From: Symsagittifera roscoffensis
Taxonomy: Eukaryota > Xenacoelomorpha > Acoela > Convolutidae
NCBI RefSeq assembly: GCF_963678635.1
Contig: NC_087068.1
Span: 53,282,213 to 53,346,212, forward strand
Direction of reading: 5' to 3'
Length of the DNA stretch: 64,000 nucleotides
Part shown: one piece after another, positions 1-9,887 of the stretch
Layout of the letters: each line of letters opens with the position of its first letter
Position numbering within the stretch: position 1 is the stretch's first letter
Position numbers and translations under genes: made by a program
The notes under the pieces: model-generated
Seen by the model: only the letters and a program-made list of their open reading frames with translations
Database searches by the model: none
Told to the model about the DNA's origin: nothing

Positions 1-3000
1 GAAACGCGTTTGGGTACAGTCCCAGCCGCAATAAATTACCGGCAACAAAGCTCCAGCGAATCAGGTCGAAGAACTGACGTGCAGGATCGGTTGGGAGAAG
101 CACCGACGAGGAGGACAATTCATCCTAGGAGAAGGATAGGACCCGTCAACCAACCAAACGAAGGAGTAGCAGGCACGTCCAGATCAGACACTAGATCGGA
201 GACAACGAGTAGCAGTCGAGAAGAGAGACCGAACAGAGGCTCATTGTTATGGTCTAGACCCATGCCGTCTCCCTGGCACATATACAAAGAAGAACTGATG
301 AAGCTGGACCTGCAGAAAGTAAGCTTCATCGAAGATGCAAGGAGGATGCTAAATGGAGCGACGCTATCCGTCAGCAGATTATACTCAATAACCGGCGTAG
401 ACTGGTTGATAGCCGCTAGCATAAATTTCAGCTCCACGACAGCCTTAAGATTTGCTGACTTGGAAGGACTGCCCTCCAATAACACAATGGGACCTGTGAA
501 TGCAAGACCGTTGCAGGATGTCAGATTGAACCATGAGGGGAGGAATCGTGAGGAAAGGCCAGGAAGATTCCTGACGGCGAGAGCGCCAATTGGACAACAC
601 GTGAAGATATTCAGGCAACTGACGACACCACCTAGTCATGTGAAGGAGAGAGTATACCCAAAACAAGTGAACCAAGATGGTGATGCCCAGAGATATGGCG
701 GATTGACAGCAATAAAGAAAGATGAGAGCATCTTCGCCGCCTACGACAAAGCAGAAATGAGAAAGGCCAAGATCATGGTAGTAGCGAATTCAGAGTTCGT
801 GTACACCTCTAAGTCTTTGTTTTGGCCGGACGTCATAATGCTGGCCGCAGTTGACCTAGACCTATTGCAATCAGTGTCATTGGCTATAGGGGTACAAAGG
901 CAGACAGAAATGAACCCGATAACGATTGTGTTTGCTGGCATCAATGACCATCTACACAGTAGAGGTTTTCTGAGCAGGCTCAGAGATCCTGCAACAGCAG
1001 AAAACGCAGTATGGCCCGCGATAAAAGACATCCTGGAGTCAATGGGTGAAGTGGTAGACGCGACAAAGGAGGGAACATTCAACAAAGTGACGTTGAGAGT
1101 AGTATTTGCGTTGTCTCCGGGATATGCATATCTCCCGGATGGACTGAAATTTGTGTATGCAATGGTAGCCTTACTTTCGGAGGGAAAATATGATGTGATC
1201 ATATCAGCCCCGAATCGCATGATAGAAATGGAGAACCTGAGGCCACTTAAGGCTGAACTGCCTGCAGTATGGTCAGATATCTCAAACGCGATGAGAGGGT
1301 TCAAGGACCACGCGCTACACATGTTGGTGTTGGACGAAGTGCTGGGGTTGGAACTGTCCAACTTCAGTCGGCAACTCAAACTGAAACCAGGAATAGATGA
1401 CGACCATCGAGTGATTACGGCAATGTCCAACGACTTGTGGTTCCGAGCAATGGAAGTGGCGAGTGAAGACACGAGAAGAAAGAATTCACTGGAGACGAGA
1501 GCTCATCTGGAAGCGATGGTGCTGAGAACCAAGCCGGAAGCAAACCAGTGGCTACACTTGAATCCGAGAGTAGCGGCATTGGGTGCAGATGCTTTTCAGC
1601 AAGGCCCAGTAATGATCACTAAGATGTACGCCTACTTGTTGAAGGAGGTGAACCTGGCGGAAAATGCCGGAGAAAAGACAGCTGAGTTCGTGAACAGAAT
1701 GTGTCAGATTACTCTGGAAACCTTCTGGACCCAGGAAGTGAAAGGACAGGAGGGATTTGAAAGGACAGACAGCATGCTAGAAGGGTTGGGAGCCGGATGG
1801 ACCGCGTCCTTCTTGGCAAAAGTCTACCCGAAAGTCTCGCACTACTTGATAAAGGAATTCCTCCAAGCGGTAGTGAAAGTATCGATAGTGGAATTAATAG
1901 CCCTGTTTGTGACATTTGGAGCGGAGAATTTCGTGAAAGGACCGGTGATACTGCTTACGGATGGAATACAGAACCTGCGACTAGATGGACTTTTGACATT
2001 GATCGCAATAACCCACGGAAACTTGGGAGGGCTGATGAAACTGGCACGTTGTCCAGAGCAGATGAAAGAGAGAGTGAGGAATCTGGATATGAAGAAATCC
2101 ACAGACTCGTGGAACAAAATAAGAGACCTGAGACACACTCTTATCCAGTATCTCTTGCAGCAAAATCGCTTTGGAACCGGAGAAGACGAGACAATTGAAA
2201 GAGAGGAAGATGTTAGACGACATGTTGGAGGCATGCCGCTGTTAACAGATTTGAGCTTAGCTATGAGAATCGATCCCTTGGCGCTGATCAGAGGAGTCAC
2301 GGAGTTCGTGACAGTGATCTATGGACCAGCAGTCACCTTTGCGTTCCCTGACGTTAAAGTGGAAGCATATAGGAGGTCGGTGTTGCACCTGAACCTCATA
2401 TCGGCAGTGGACGGTAGTACACTGAACTGGTGTGAGCAGCACGCATTGCGAGAGCTCATGAGTGAAGATCTGTTATTTGCGAAAATATCGGAGCCAGAGA
2501 TGACAGTCATCAATTTTGATGATCACTTCTGTGACCGCATGGGAGAAGTAGAAAGAGGGCACATCGAGGTGTTTCCAAAGCTTTGGAATCTGAGGCCCTA
2601 TGACAAAACGAATGGCGAAATGACCAGAGTGCCTCGTCTCACAGCAGCGTATCACAAGGTGAGAGAAGAGACGAAGGACTGGGGCGATTACAAGAAGCTA
2701 CCCGAAGCAATCCCTGAATTCCCTCTGATAAGAAGGATGTTGCTCGGAGCAGTCTCCGTAGTACAAACTCCTAGGTTGAGAGCATTCGAAACCAATGAAA
2801 GGAGAGTAGGGAATTTCTCGGCGACGATGGATCCATACTTCGTGGGGAGAAATGCCGCCGTGTTACAGTACACACGATTTGCGTACACGGATCAAGCGAC
2901 GAGAAGGCGAATAAGCAACGCCGCTACTCCCAAGCCTGAAGGATTTGATGAGGAATGGAGACGACTAGGCTCAGCTCCAATGAGGATGAGAGGCAGGACT

Positions 3001-6000
3001 GAATTGCCTGAAGCCTCAGTGATCCTGACTAGTGTGAGAAAAGAGATGAAAGTTGCGGGAATATTGCAGACGAGAATTTTCCTAGCACCCTTCGGCTGCG
3101 AAGAAACTAAAGTGGTCCATGGAGAGGAGGAAGATAAATCAGCCGGTACATTGCTCATACCGAGATTCCAGGAAGAAGCTGATGATGACAAACAAGGACC
3201 ATCGAACTCGAATGGGGACAAGTCAGAAGGAGATGACGGACAGGGTGGAAACCGTCAGACGGAAGAACCCATGCAACAAGATCAAGCTGGTGGGGAAGAC
3301 GACAGGGCATCGACAGGAGGAACATCCAGCCTGGATTTCAATATCTTCAGTGATCTTGAGAATAATGCAGACACGTTGGAAACGACTGAGCCAGCGGATG
3401 AAGGCATCTCGACACTGGAACCTCCGTCAGCCTTTGAGGAAATGAAACGGAATTTGCCGGAGAGCAGCTCTCCTGGCAATACAAGAAATAACGATCAGAG
3501 AATCCTCATGGAATCACCTCGGAGGAGAAGAATAGAGGCCTCAGCCAGAGTACCTTTCTTGGGAACGCTACCCGAAGAAGAATGGGAAGTACATCACCGA
3601 GACCACGAGAGTAGGACGGGATGTAAGCTGGACAGAGTGGCGTTCATGGAAGAAGTCTGGACTGTGATTCAGAGCTATGGGACCCAGTCCATTCTCAAAA
3701 CAGGTCTCAATCAACCCTTGATGAGAGAAGTACTTGACAAGCTTGATGAGTGTGAAGGGAGACTGAGTGAGTTATTGATCGACTCAGCCACTGATGAGAG
3801 TGAAGCGAATTCTCCCATCAAGATAACACCGCAGAACAATGAAGGAGAGGTGGTGTACCTGTCAAGGACCAGGAGAGGAACGATGCGATCGAAAATGGTG
3901 ATTGATAAAATCAATGCGATGAAAATGAAGTTAGGCAGCAGAGTGATGCCGAAGAGGATTGGAAAGACGAAAGTGGATTCGGAAATATCGATGAAAGCTG
4001 GTAACTCAGCGAAAAGAAAACGAGTTGAGGAAGTCATGGATTTGGGGCAAGGTGATTACCAATTGTCTGGCACAGATAGAATATTAACTGATATAGCGAT
4101 GGTGCCACCCATTCTCATGGCGGGGTTAAAGTCAACTGGTTATAAATCCAAAAGGAGTGACCGCACTCTGACTGGAGCGACTTTAGAAATGGAAATACTC
4201 AGTCAATGTGGAGAGAGTAAAATGAGGGACTTCAAGCCATCTCCCATGAATCATGGAAAGGGAAGTGTTGCAGGACAACTAACACCAGTGGAATACAACA
4301 GACTGACAGTGTCTGAGACAGTGTCGATAGATGAACCCACCGGTGGATACATGGAGATGTTGGAATACCGAAACTCGGCTAGAGGGCATGTAATGGCCCT
4401 GGAAGAGGAAAAAGCCATGGAGGGTTATCTGGAAACAATGTTGCAAGGCACCACCCTCAAGCAGAAGGCGTACGGAACTTTGGCGTCGTCTGACATACAG
4501 GCGGAGACGATCGAGCAGTTGGTGAGCCTTCCATGGAAAGCAGTAGTATTGAGGTATTTCGAAGAGGAAATGAGGACTACGCCAAGAATACATGCTCTCG
4601 TGGCAGTACCTTACGTAAGGACGGAATTACAACTCAGGCTCGCCTGGTGCATGATGGGACTGACTCGCGAAGAATATGATTCAGAAGAAAGGAAGAGATC
4701 AAAAGAGGAAAAAGTTTTCCTTATGACGAATCTGAGGGATCTGATAGTCCAGGAGGGAGCAGCAGTAGCGTGTGCAAAGCGGAGAGACGCTCTCTGTTTC
4801 ATTCGATTCCTGATAGAGCAGATTTCAGTACCTGCATTAAGCACTTGTGTTAAAATGTTGAAGGAAGGCGATGAGCGAACGAAAGCCATGTTCTTGCTAG
4901 CAATGCTGGATATGCAGCAAAGTAAACCGATGAGGGTGAACATGAAAGAACCTGAAGAATTGGAACCCATGAAAAAGATAGACGAGATCAGGAGATTCTC
5001 AAACAAGGAGTTGAGGCTCACTAAAGAATCTATGGGAGCATTGCCGAAATCCAGTGAATACTGTGGACCGATCAAGAAGAAGTCATATAGCTATGTATCC
5101 GGGATTATAGGGATGGCATACAATCCTTTCCTGAGTGAAGACATACGTGATTGCTTCTTTGATTATGAGCAGGCGGTGTTACTAAGATTCTGGACGTCCA
5201 GAATTGTGACGACTAAGAGCGTTAACAATCCACAGGCCAAATTGGGATTGGTCTTGGAAGAAGAGGTGACTGCACCTTCAGTACCAAAATCCGACAAGAG
5301 AGTGGAATTTGGGTTGGGATTCTCAGATGAATTACTGAGAACGAGCTTGATGGCAGTGTGGGAATTGATGAAGCCGTCGTGGTGTCCTAGTCCCAACGCT
5401 GACTCAATATTACGGGCGACACAGGACATACAGAGGGAACTGAATGTGGACTGTAACCTGCGTGACCTCAACATCATATATAATGTGATGATAACAGCCT
5501 CTAAGAGCAACGGAGAAGATAGAGTGGAGTTGCCTGGCTGGGGACCAGAAGACTGGGTCAAACCTGGTAGCTGTCTGGCGGAAGTCTGTGGACTAGAGGG
5601 TCACGTTTGTGGAAGTCTAGACTGTGTGAAAACCCTGGAGAAACAACACAAGCAGTTGACGGTATTGTTTGGAAATGTAGTGATGAAAGCAAGAACGGAA
5701 ACGGAACTGATAGCAGATTGCCATGGAGGAACCGATGTGAATCTAGTGACAGCACTAGGATTCTACAGCATGTTTGGTTCTTTAGAGTCACTATTGAATC
5801 TAGAACAGAAACATGAGATGGTCACAGCCATCAGCGTAGAAGTATTCCCAGGAGTTCTGCAGACTGAGCAGAAGTATATAGGAAAATGGAGGGAAGCAAT
5901 CGAAACGGAGATGAACATCAGACACAGCGAAACTTATTGTAGACCATCAGGAGCACGATATTTGGTGGGTTCAATGTTGGCTCCAATGTGCAAGAGCAAG

Positions 6001-7125
6001 TATCCTGTACATTTCGTAGCTGTGGATGTGAAGAGTACAAGAACGATTGTGGATCAAGCCTTTTCAGTGCCGAAGTGCGTGAGGTTGGCAAGAATATCTG
6101 AAAAGTCTTACGAGTTACTGTGTAAGATTTTCTCAGCAGTTCCAGAAAGAACCAAAGAGGAGTTGGAGTCAATACTAGGAAAGAAGTTCATGGGATATGT
6201 GAGCGGGAACTTCAGTGACTTTGAAAAACAGAAACAGAGAGGATCAACTGTCACAGATTACAATGCAGTAGATGAGAATGATGAGATCCACCGAGTGATG
6301 ATGGAAGTGGAGCCATTGCTGGAAGCTTCGGGAAAACGGAATTGGAGGAGCATCATGTTGACACATGACGAGTTTCCTTGCCACTGCTTGCTGCAGACCT
6401 GGTGGTATCCCAAGCGTAGTAATCTGGTGTTGATCTGGGACTCTGGAGAGCTGCTCTCCATGGGTTTACCAGATTCATCACAGCCCATAACAATAGTGAT
6501 AGTGGGAGTTATGATGGCGATACGATGGCTGGAAGCTCATGTGAGAGAAAATAATAGACAGGAGGCACCGACGAGAGAACAATTGCAGAAATTAGATTGT
6601 CTAAAAGATTTAGATCTTTTTGAGACAATGTGCAAAGTTCTAAACATTCCGATGGAAGTGAAGAAGATATGGGCAAGAAAACGATTGATGCCATGGTTCA
6701 GAGCTAACATGACTGCATGGTTGTACGAGTATGCGAAAAAGCATATGTCGAAACATGGCAGAGTGTACAGTGAATATCAGCTGGACATTGGGGCAGGAGC
6801 TTTCAAGCGAGCTTTCGTGACCCATCGGAATGCAGTGACCACCGCTGTGAAAAGAATTTCCAGGACGAGCGAGCGTAGTGGAAGTGAGAGGGCAGAGATG
6901 CTGAAAGAAGATTTGGAAAGAAACGTGGCGTTGTGTCTCCACAACAGCTTCTGTAGAAACAGAGAATCAAACGTGGATCCCCTACCTTGCTGTAAACAGA
7001 GGGTGGAAGAGCAGAAGTGTTGGAGGACGGCTTCCAACAGCGTCAGGATAGTCAATGACGTGCTACAAGACACGGAGACCGAGAGTGCAGAGTCAGCGTC
7101 ACAGGAGGAGGAAATGGAGCATTGA
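1..7125 (+). CDS. Giant single-exon ORF, 5' end outside the window, family not recognised
   Basis: The frame is open from base 1 to the TGA at 7123-7125, at least 2375 codons. The apparent start at 10 is a TTG inside the open frame, so the true start is upstream; below, residue 1 is the codon at 10. Visible parts: an Arg/Ser-rich N-terminal stretch (to about 80), a globular region (about 90-1030), an acidic Asp/Glu/Gln/Gly-rich linker (about 1040-1110), a basic patch with KRKR (about 1335), and a Cys/Trp-containing C-terminal part ending in an acidic tail. Within the globular part, GIND (310-313) and DDDH (463-466) resemble SGNH-hydrolase blocks III and V, but the GDS block is not canonical (ANSE, 259-262). 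I see no reverse transcriptase, integrase, helicase or polymerase signature. The DNA is purine- and GC-richer than the AT-rich surroundings. An element-encoded or multigene-family protein is my inference; I do not know the function. Confidence 0.75.
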   Translation, partial: ETRLGTVPAAINYRQQSSSESGRRTDVQDRLGEAPTRRTIHPRRRIGPVNQPNEGVAGTSRSDTRSETTSSSREERPNRGSLLWSRPMPSPWHIYKEELMKLDLQKVSFIEDARRMLNGATLSVSRLYSITGVDWLIAASINFSSTTALRFADLEGLPSNNTMGPVNARPLQDVRLNHEGRNREERPGRFLTARAPIGQHVKIFRQLTTPPSHVKERVYPKQVNQDGDAQRYGGLTAIKKDESIFAAYDKAEMRKAKIMVVANSEFVYTSKSLFWPDVIMLAAVDLDLLQSVSLAIGVQRQTEMNPITIVFAGINDHLHSRGFLSRLRDPATAENAVWPAIKDILESMGEVVDATKEGTFNKVTLRVVFALSPGYAYLPDGLKFVYAMVALLSEGKYDVIISAPNRMIEMENLRPLKAELPAVWSDISNAMRGFKDHALHMLVLDEVLGLELSNFSRQLKLKPGIDDDHRVITAMSNDLWFRAMEVASEDTRRKNSLETRAHLEAMVLRTKPEANQWLHLNPRVAALGADAFQQGPVMITKMYAYLLKEVNLAENAGEKTAEFVNRMCQITLETFWTQEVKGQEGFERTDSMLEGLGAGWTASFLAKVYPKVSHYLIKEFLQAVVKVSIVELIALFVTFGAENFVKGPVILLTDGIQNLRLDGLLTLIAITHGNLGGLMKLARCPEQMKERVRNLDMKKSTDSWNKIRDLRHTLIQYLLQQNRFGTGEDETIEREEDVRRHVGGMPLLTDLSLAMRIDPLALIRGVTEFVTVIYGPAVTFAFPDVKVEAYRRSVLHLNLISAVDGSTLNWCEQHALRELMSEDLLFAKISEPEMTVINFDDHFCDRMGEVERGHIEVFPKLWNLRPYDKTNGEMTRVPRLTAAYHKVREETKDWGDYKKLPEAIPEFPLIRRMLLGAVSVVQTPRLRAFETNERRVGNFSATMDPYFVGRNAAVLQYTRFAYTDQATRRRISNAATPKPEGFDEEWRRLGSAPMRMRGRTELPEASVILTSVRKEMKVAGILQTRIFLAPFGCEETKVVHGEEEDKSAGTLLIPRFQEEADDDKQGPSNSNGDKSEGDDGQGGNRQTEEPMQQDQAGGEDDRASTGGTSSLDFNIFSDLENNADTLETTEPADEGISTLEPPSAFEEMKRNLPESSSPGNTRNNDQRILMESPRRRRIEASARVPFLGTLPEEEWEVHHRDHESRTGCKLDRVAFMEEVWTVIQSYGTQSILKTGLNQPLMREVLDKLDECEGRLSELLIDSATDESEANSPIKITPQNNEGEVVYLSRTRRGTMRSKMVIDKINAMKMKLGSRVMPKRIGKTKVDSEISMKAGNSAKRKRVEEVMDLGQGDYQLSGTDRILTDIAMVPPILMAGLKSTGYKSKRSDRTLTGATLEMEILSQCGESKMRDFKPSPMNHGKGSVAGQLTPVEYNRLTVSETVSIDEPTGGYMEMLEYRNSARGHVMALEEEKAMEGYLETMLQGTTLKQKAYGTLASSDIQAETIEQLVSLPWKAVVLRYFEEEMRTTPRIHALVAVPYVRTELQLRLAWCMMGLTREEYDSEERKRSKEEKVFLMTNLRDLIVQEGAAVACAKRRDALCFIRFLIEQISVPALSTCVKMLKEGDERTKAMFLLAMLDMQQSKPMRVNMKEPEELEPMKKIDEIRRFSNKELRLTKESMGALPKSSEYCGPIKKKSYSYVSGIIGMAYNPFLSEDIRDCFFDYEQAVLLRFWTSRIVTTKSVNNPQAKLGLVLEEEVTAPSVPKSDKRVEFGLGFSDELLRTSLMAVWELMKPSWCPSPNADSILRATQDIQRELNVDCNLRDLNIIYNVMITASKSNGEDRVELPGWGPEDWVKPGSCLAEVCGLEGHVCGSLDCVKTLEKQHKQLTVLFGNVVMKARTETELIADCHGGTDVNLVTALGFYSMFGSLESLLNLEQKHEMVTAISVEVFPGVLQTEQKYIGKWREAIETEMNIRHSETYCRPSGARYLVGSMLAPMCKSKYPVHFVAVDVKSTRTIVDQAFSVPKCVRLARISEKSYELLCKIFSAVPERTKEELESILGKKFMGYVSGNFSDFEKQKQRGSTVTDYNAVDENDEIHRVMMEVEPLLEASGKRNWRSIMLTHDEFPCHCLLQTWWYPKRSNLVLIWDSGELLSMGLPDSSQPITIVIVGVMMAIRWLEAHVRENNRQEAPTREQLQKLDCLKDLDLFETMCKVLNIPMEVKKIWARKRLMPWFRANMTAWLYEYAKKHMSKHGRVYSEYQLDIGAGAFKRAFVTHRNAVTTAVKRISRTSERSGSERAEMLKEDLERNVALCLHNSFCRNRESNVDPLPCCKQRVEEQKCWRTASNSVRIVNDVLQDTETESAESASQEEEMEH

Positions 7126-7642
7126 TGAATGGTCGAGAAAACAAGAGGCAACAAGAAAGAAAATTAGAAGAATTTAGAAGTTTTAGAACTTCTAAACGAC
7201 GAAAAAAGAAGAGAACAAAGGGATGATGAAGAAAAGTTAAAACTCAGAATTGTTTTATGTGTGTGAAAAACTCAAGTGAGAAACCAAGCAACCAAGTTGT
7301 AATTGAAAACTGAAACATTTAAGTTGAGTTTGGAAATTGTTGCATTTATAAATTTGCATTTTGGTTTTAGTTGAAGTGGCTTTAGAGACATTCACTTATT
7401 ATTTATTTAGAAAGGCTTGAGGGAAGAGTATATTTAAATATTCCAGCCTGCATGATTGTTTTTAATCACTTAGGAAGACTGATAACTTTGTGGTGACATG
7501 AAAAACTTGAGTAACTTCTTGAGGAGGGAGGTTGTTGCATTGTTCTTTCTAACCACAAAGTTTCTTAGTTTTAATATTCAGGACAATAAACAAGCAAGAT
7601 TTCCGAAGGGAAGGAGCATAGTAGGATAATTTTAGCTTGTTG

Positions 7643-7669
7643 GTTGGCAGGACTGTCCTGCAAGCCAAC
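7643..7669. repeat. Inverted repeat with a GCAGGAC-T-GTCCTGC core
   Basis: The 7-bp arms GCAGGAC and GTCCTGC are separated by a single T, and outer GTTGGC/GCCAAC complementarity extends the structure. It lies in the tail behind the giant ORF. Confidence 0.7.
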
Positions 7670-8264
7670 ACCTTTTAAATCTAGGAGAAAAAGTTTCAAT
7701 CGGGATATTGACACTGGAAGTCAGAAAATATGTTTTATCTTAAGTCATATCCTCAATGTGCAGATTAATGAAAGAATTTGAAGGCTATAGTGATGTAGTA
7801 TGATGCCATTTATATTCTGCAGTGAGTCGATGTGACGTAGGTAAAAGTAATTTCGTGCATTTTGTAAATTCTGTTCGATGACACTGTAACCACTTAGAAC
7901 ATTGCGCGATTCAATGAGGACATTGACCGGACTGTCCGGGGAGTATGTGACATTCGACCAGAATGGCCAAAATGCAGTCTCTGCAGAATTCGGTATTTTA
8001 GCAGCAAGCCTTCCGAATTGGCGATTTAGAACGGATAAGGACGTTATTTGAACGATTAGCCAAACGGTGAAGGCTAGAAGATTCTGGAATTCTAATTTTT
8101 AAAAATTCTAATTAGGACGTCATATTTCTGAGAAACGTCAGAGACGGCCATTTTAGCTAAAATAGTAGAAAGAAACAGAACAACTTTATCTGCGATTACG
8201 AACAGTACGAAATCGAGACTAAAAGAACAACAACGAACTATCGAACAGCAGAGGACGTTCCGAG

Positions 8265-8296
8265 TTGCAACTATTGTGCTGTTACAATAGTTGCAA
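8265..8296. repeat. Perfect 13-bp stem-loop
   Basis: The arms TTGCAACTATTGT (8265-8277) and ACAATAGTTGCAA (8284-8296) are perfectly complementary around the 6-base loop GCTGTT. A second hairpin starts two bases later. This is not a simple terminator because no T-run follows. Confidence 0.85.
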
Positions 8297-8298
8297 GG

Positions 8299-8314
8299 CC
8301 GTTGCGAGCAACGG
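8299..8314. repeat. Perfect 7-bp inverted repeat
   Basis: CCGTTGC and GCAACGG flank GA. It directly follows the 13-bp stem-loop, giving two adjacent hairpins. Confidence 0.75.
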
Positions 8315-8374
8315 TGAAGGGTAAAACCCAGCCTTCCGAGTTATTGTGAACTGGATATTAAGAAGCTTGATTCA

Positions 8375-8392
8375 CCGGATTCAAGAATCCGG
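8375..8392. repeat. Perfect 8-bp inverted repeat
   Basis: CCGGATTC and GAATCCGG are separated by AA. It belongs to the cluster of inverted repeats in the tail of the giant ORF. Confidence 0.8.
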
Positions 8393-8883
8393 AAGGGTCT
8401 CGGGACGTGGACTTTTATGAACTTATATTGAATTTTAGCATCCGTCATGTCCTGACTTGAATTTAATTAAGATCTTAATTCGTTTTGACAAGAATGAGGA
8501 GCTAGAAGTAGGGGGGAAAGGGTTGATCCATCTTCGATGGAGATGATGGTTTTTATCTACTGAACAAAAACAATAGTAATATAATAAGTAGTAGCCCTGT
8601 TTTTAGGAGTGACCTCGTGGTCTGGGGATACTGAGACCCAGCCATGAGCTCACTATTTTTGCATGTAATTCAGTTAATTTGAGCGTTCTGGTCGAAGCCG
8701 GAGAACAGTAACGTTTTTGTCGACCCGATGTAAGAAAGACCACCGAAAAGTACTGGCTTGGTAGAGACGGTGAAAAACATGCAAAGCTCTGTTTAGACGC
8801 TGGCCAGTCGTCTTAAGACTTAGTTTTGTTATCCGTCGATATGTATCTTCCGGGCGAATGTTACAAAACAGCAGAAATGAAAG

Positions 8884-9652
8884 ATTTTTTATCTTATAAT
8901 CACTAGCACATTGAGGTGGACTGAAAATGCTACAAATAGATCTGCCAAAACTCGGAAGGCATTATGCTCTGTGAAAAGAAACATCTCCAAAATAACAACA
9001 AAGGCCATGAAATTAAAATCATACAAATCATATGTTGCACCTTTTGTAAGTTATGGCTCATCATTATGGAAACCCTCAAAAACAGATCTCGAAATAATTG
9101 AAAGTGTACAAAAAAAAGCAACAGCATGGATATTGAGTCCAACTCAAGAATATAAAGATCGATTGATTTCCCTACATATCCTTCCTCTGTCTTTTTATCA
9201 TGAACTACACAATCCACTGTGACTGCACAAAATCCTAATTGGAAAAAATGACCTACAATGGAAAAAATTCATAAGTGTTAAGGAAAAAGGACAAACAAGA
9301 TATGCGAGTATGAAAAAAACGAAAGCAAACAATTTAGACTGCAAAAATCAGAATCTGAATTTTTCCTGAGAGCCTGCTATATCACGAAGGCCTTGAATGA
9401 ACGCCTCAAATTCGATGTCATGTTCACAAAGCAGAAAAGAACTAACAACGAATGTTTTCTGGAGATATTTTAAAGAGAAATTCAACGAAAACGATCCATG
9501 CTCGTGGAGAATTGACTGCCTATGTATGAACTGTAAAAACATTAGAAAACTAAACTTTTAAAACTTTTGATTTGACAAAAACTGAAAGGGAGCTAACTCC
9601 CTTGGATTTATTTTTCCTAAAGTCTTGTTTATTATTATTATTATTATTATTA
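8884..9652 (+). mobile_element. 5'-truncated LINE fragment (end of reverse transcriptase, 3' tail, TTA repeat)
   Basis: The frame from 8881 reads FFYLIITSTLRWTE, and an open stretch at 8911-9219 carries the thumb-proximal pattern of non-LTR reverse transcriptases: a KLKSYKSYVAPFVSYGSSLW-like segment followed by IESVQKKAT. After a TGA at 9220-9222 and a further frame break, the usual LINE C-terminal tail is still readable at about 9350-9528: FLRACYITKALNERL, then FKEKF, then CSWRIDCLCMNC. The fragment ends in (TTA)n at about 9629-9652, like the microsatellite tails of some LINE clades. It is 5'-truncated and interrupted, so it is a dead copy. I cannot assign the clade, and I found no convincing target-site duplication. 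Confidence 0.8.
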
Positions 9653-9859
9653 TGTTTTTCTCTTATTTTAGTCGGTTTTCAAATTTCTCAAATTTTTGTG
9701 TTTTTTTCAGATATGATTTAGATGTATCACTTCTGAGGGGCAAAAACTAACATAGCAGTAACCAATTTTCTTTTGTCTTTTCAAAAACCTCTCATTTTTT
9801 GTTTCAATTTCTCTAGTTCGTTACTTTTTTTCTCCATTATATTCTTGTGTTTACCTTGT

Positions 9860-9887
9860 CAGTTCCATTTTCAGATTTCGGTTTACA
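9860..9887 (+). promoter_or_regulatory. Candidate 3' splice acceptor just upstream of the MARS1 start codon
   Basis: A pyrimidine-rich tract followed by TTTTCAG ends at 9874, only 13 bases before the MARS1 ATG at 9888. This fits either a 5'-UTR intron or a spliced-leader trans-splicing acceptor. Without transcripts the two cannot be separated, and a chance match is possible. Confidence 0.4.

Larger units (their letters stand above)
7126..8880 (+). other. Non-coding hairpin-rich tail downstream of the giant ORF
   Basis: There is no long ORF, but the base composition stays closer to the giant ORF than to the AT-rich introns. At least four clear inverted repeats occur (7643-7669, 8265-8296, 8299-8314, 8375-8392), together with weaker ones: CTGGG...CCCAG near 8620-8640, GTTCT...AGAAC near 8685-8710, and the palindrome AATTTTTAAAAATT near 8095. 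This could be a 3' untranslated or terminal region of the same unit as the ORF. I cannot see a terminal repeat because the left end of the unit is outside the window. Confidence 0.5.

Noticed and set aside
3119-3445. Overlapping + strand frame inside the giant ORF
   Set aside because: It overlaps the acidic low-complexity linker, where purine-rich repeats keep other frames open. There is no independent start or motif.
8878-8910. Target-site duplication for the LINE fragment (TTTTTATCTTAT versus TTTTTCTCTTAT)
   Set aside because: The match is imperfect and low in complexity, so it is not reliable.
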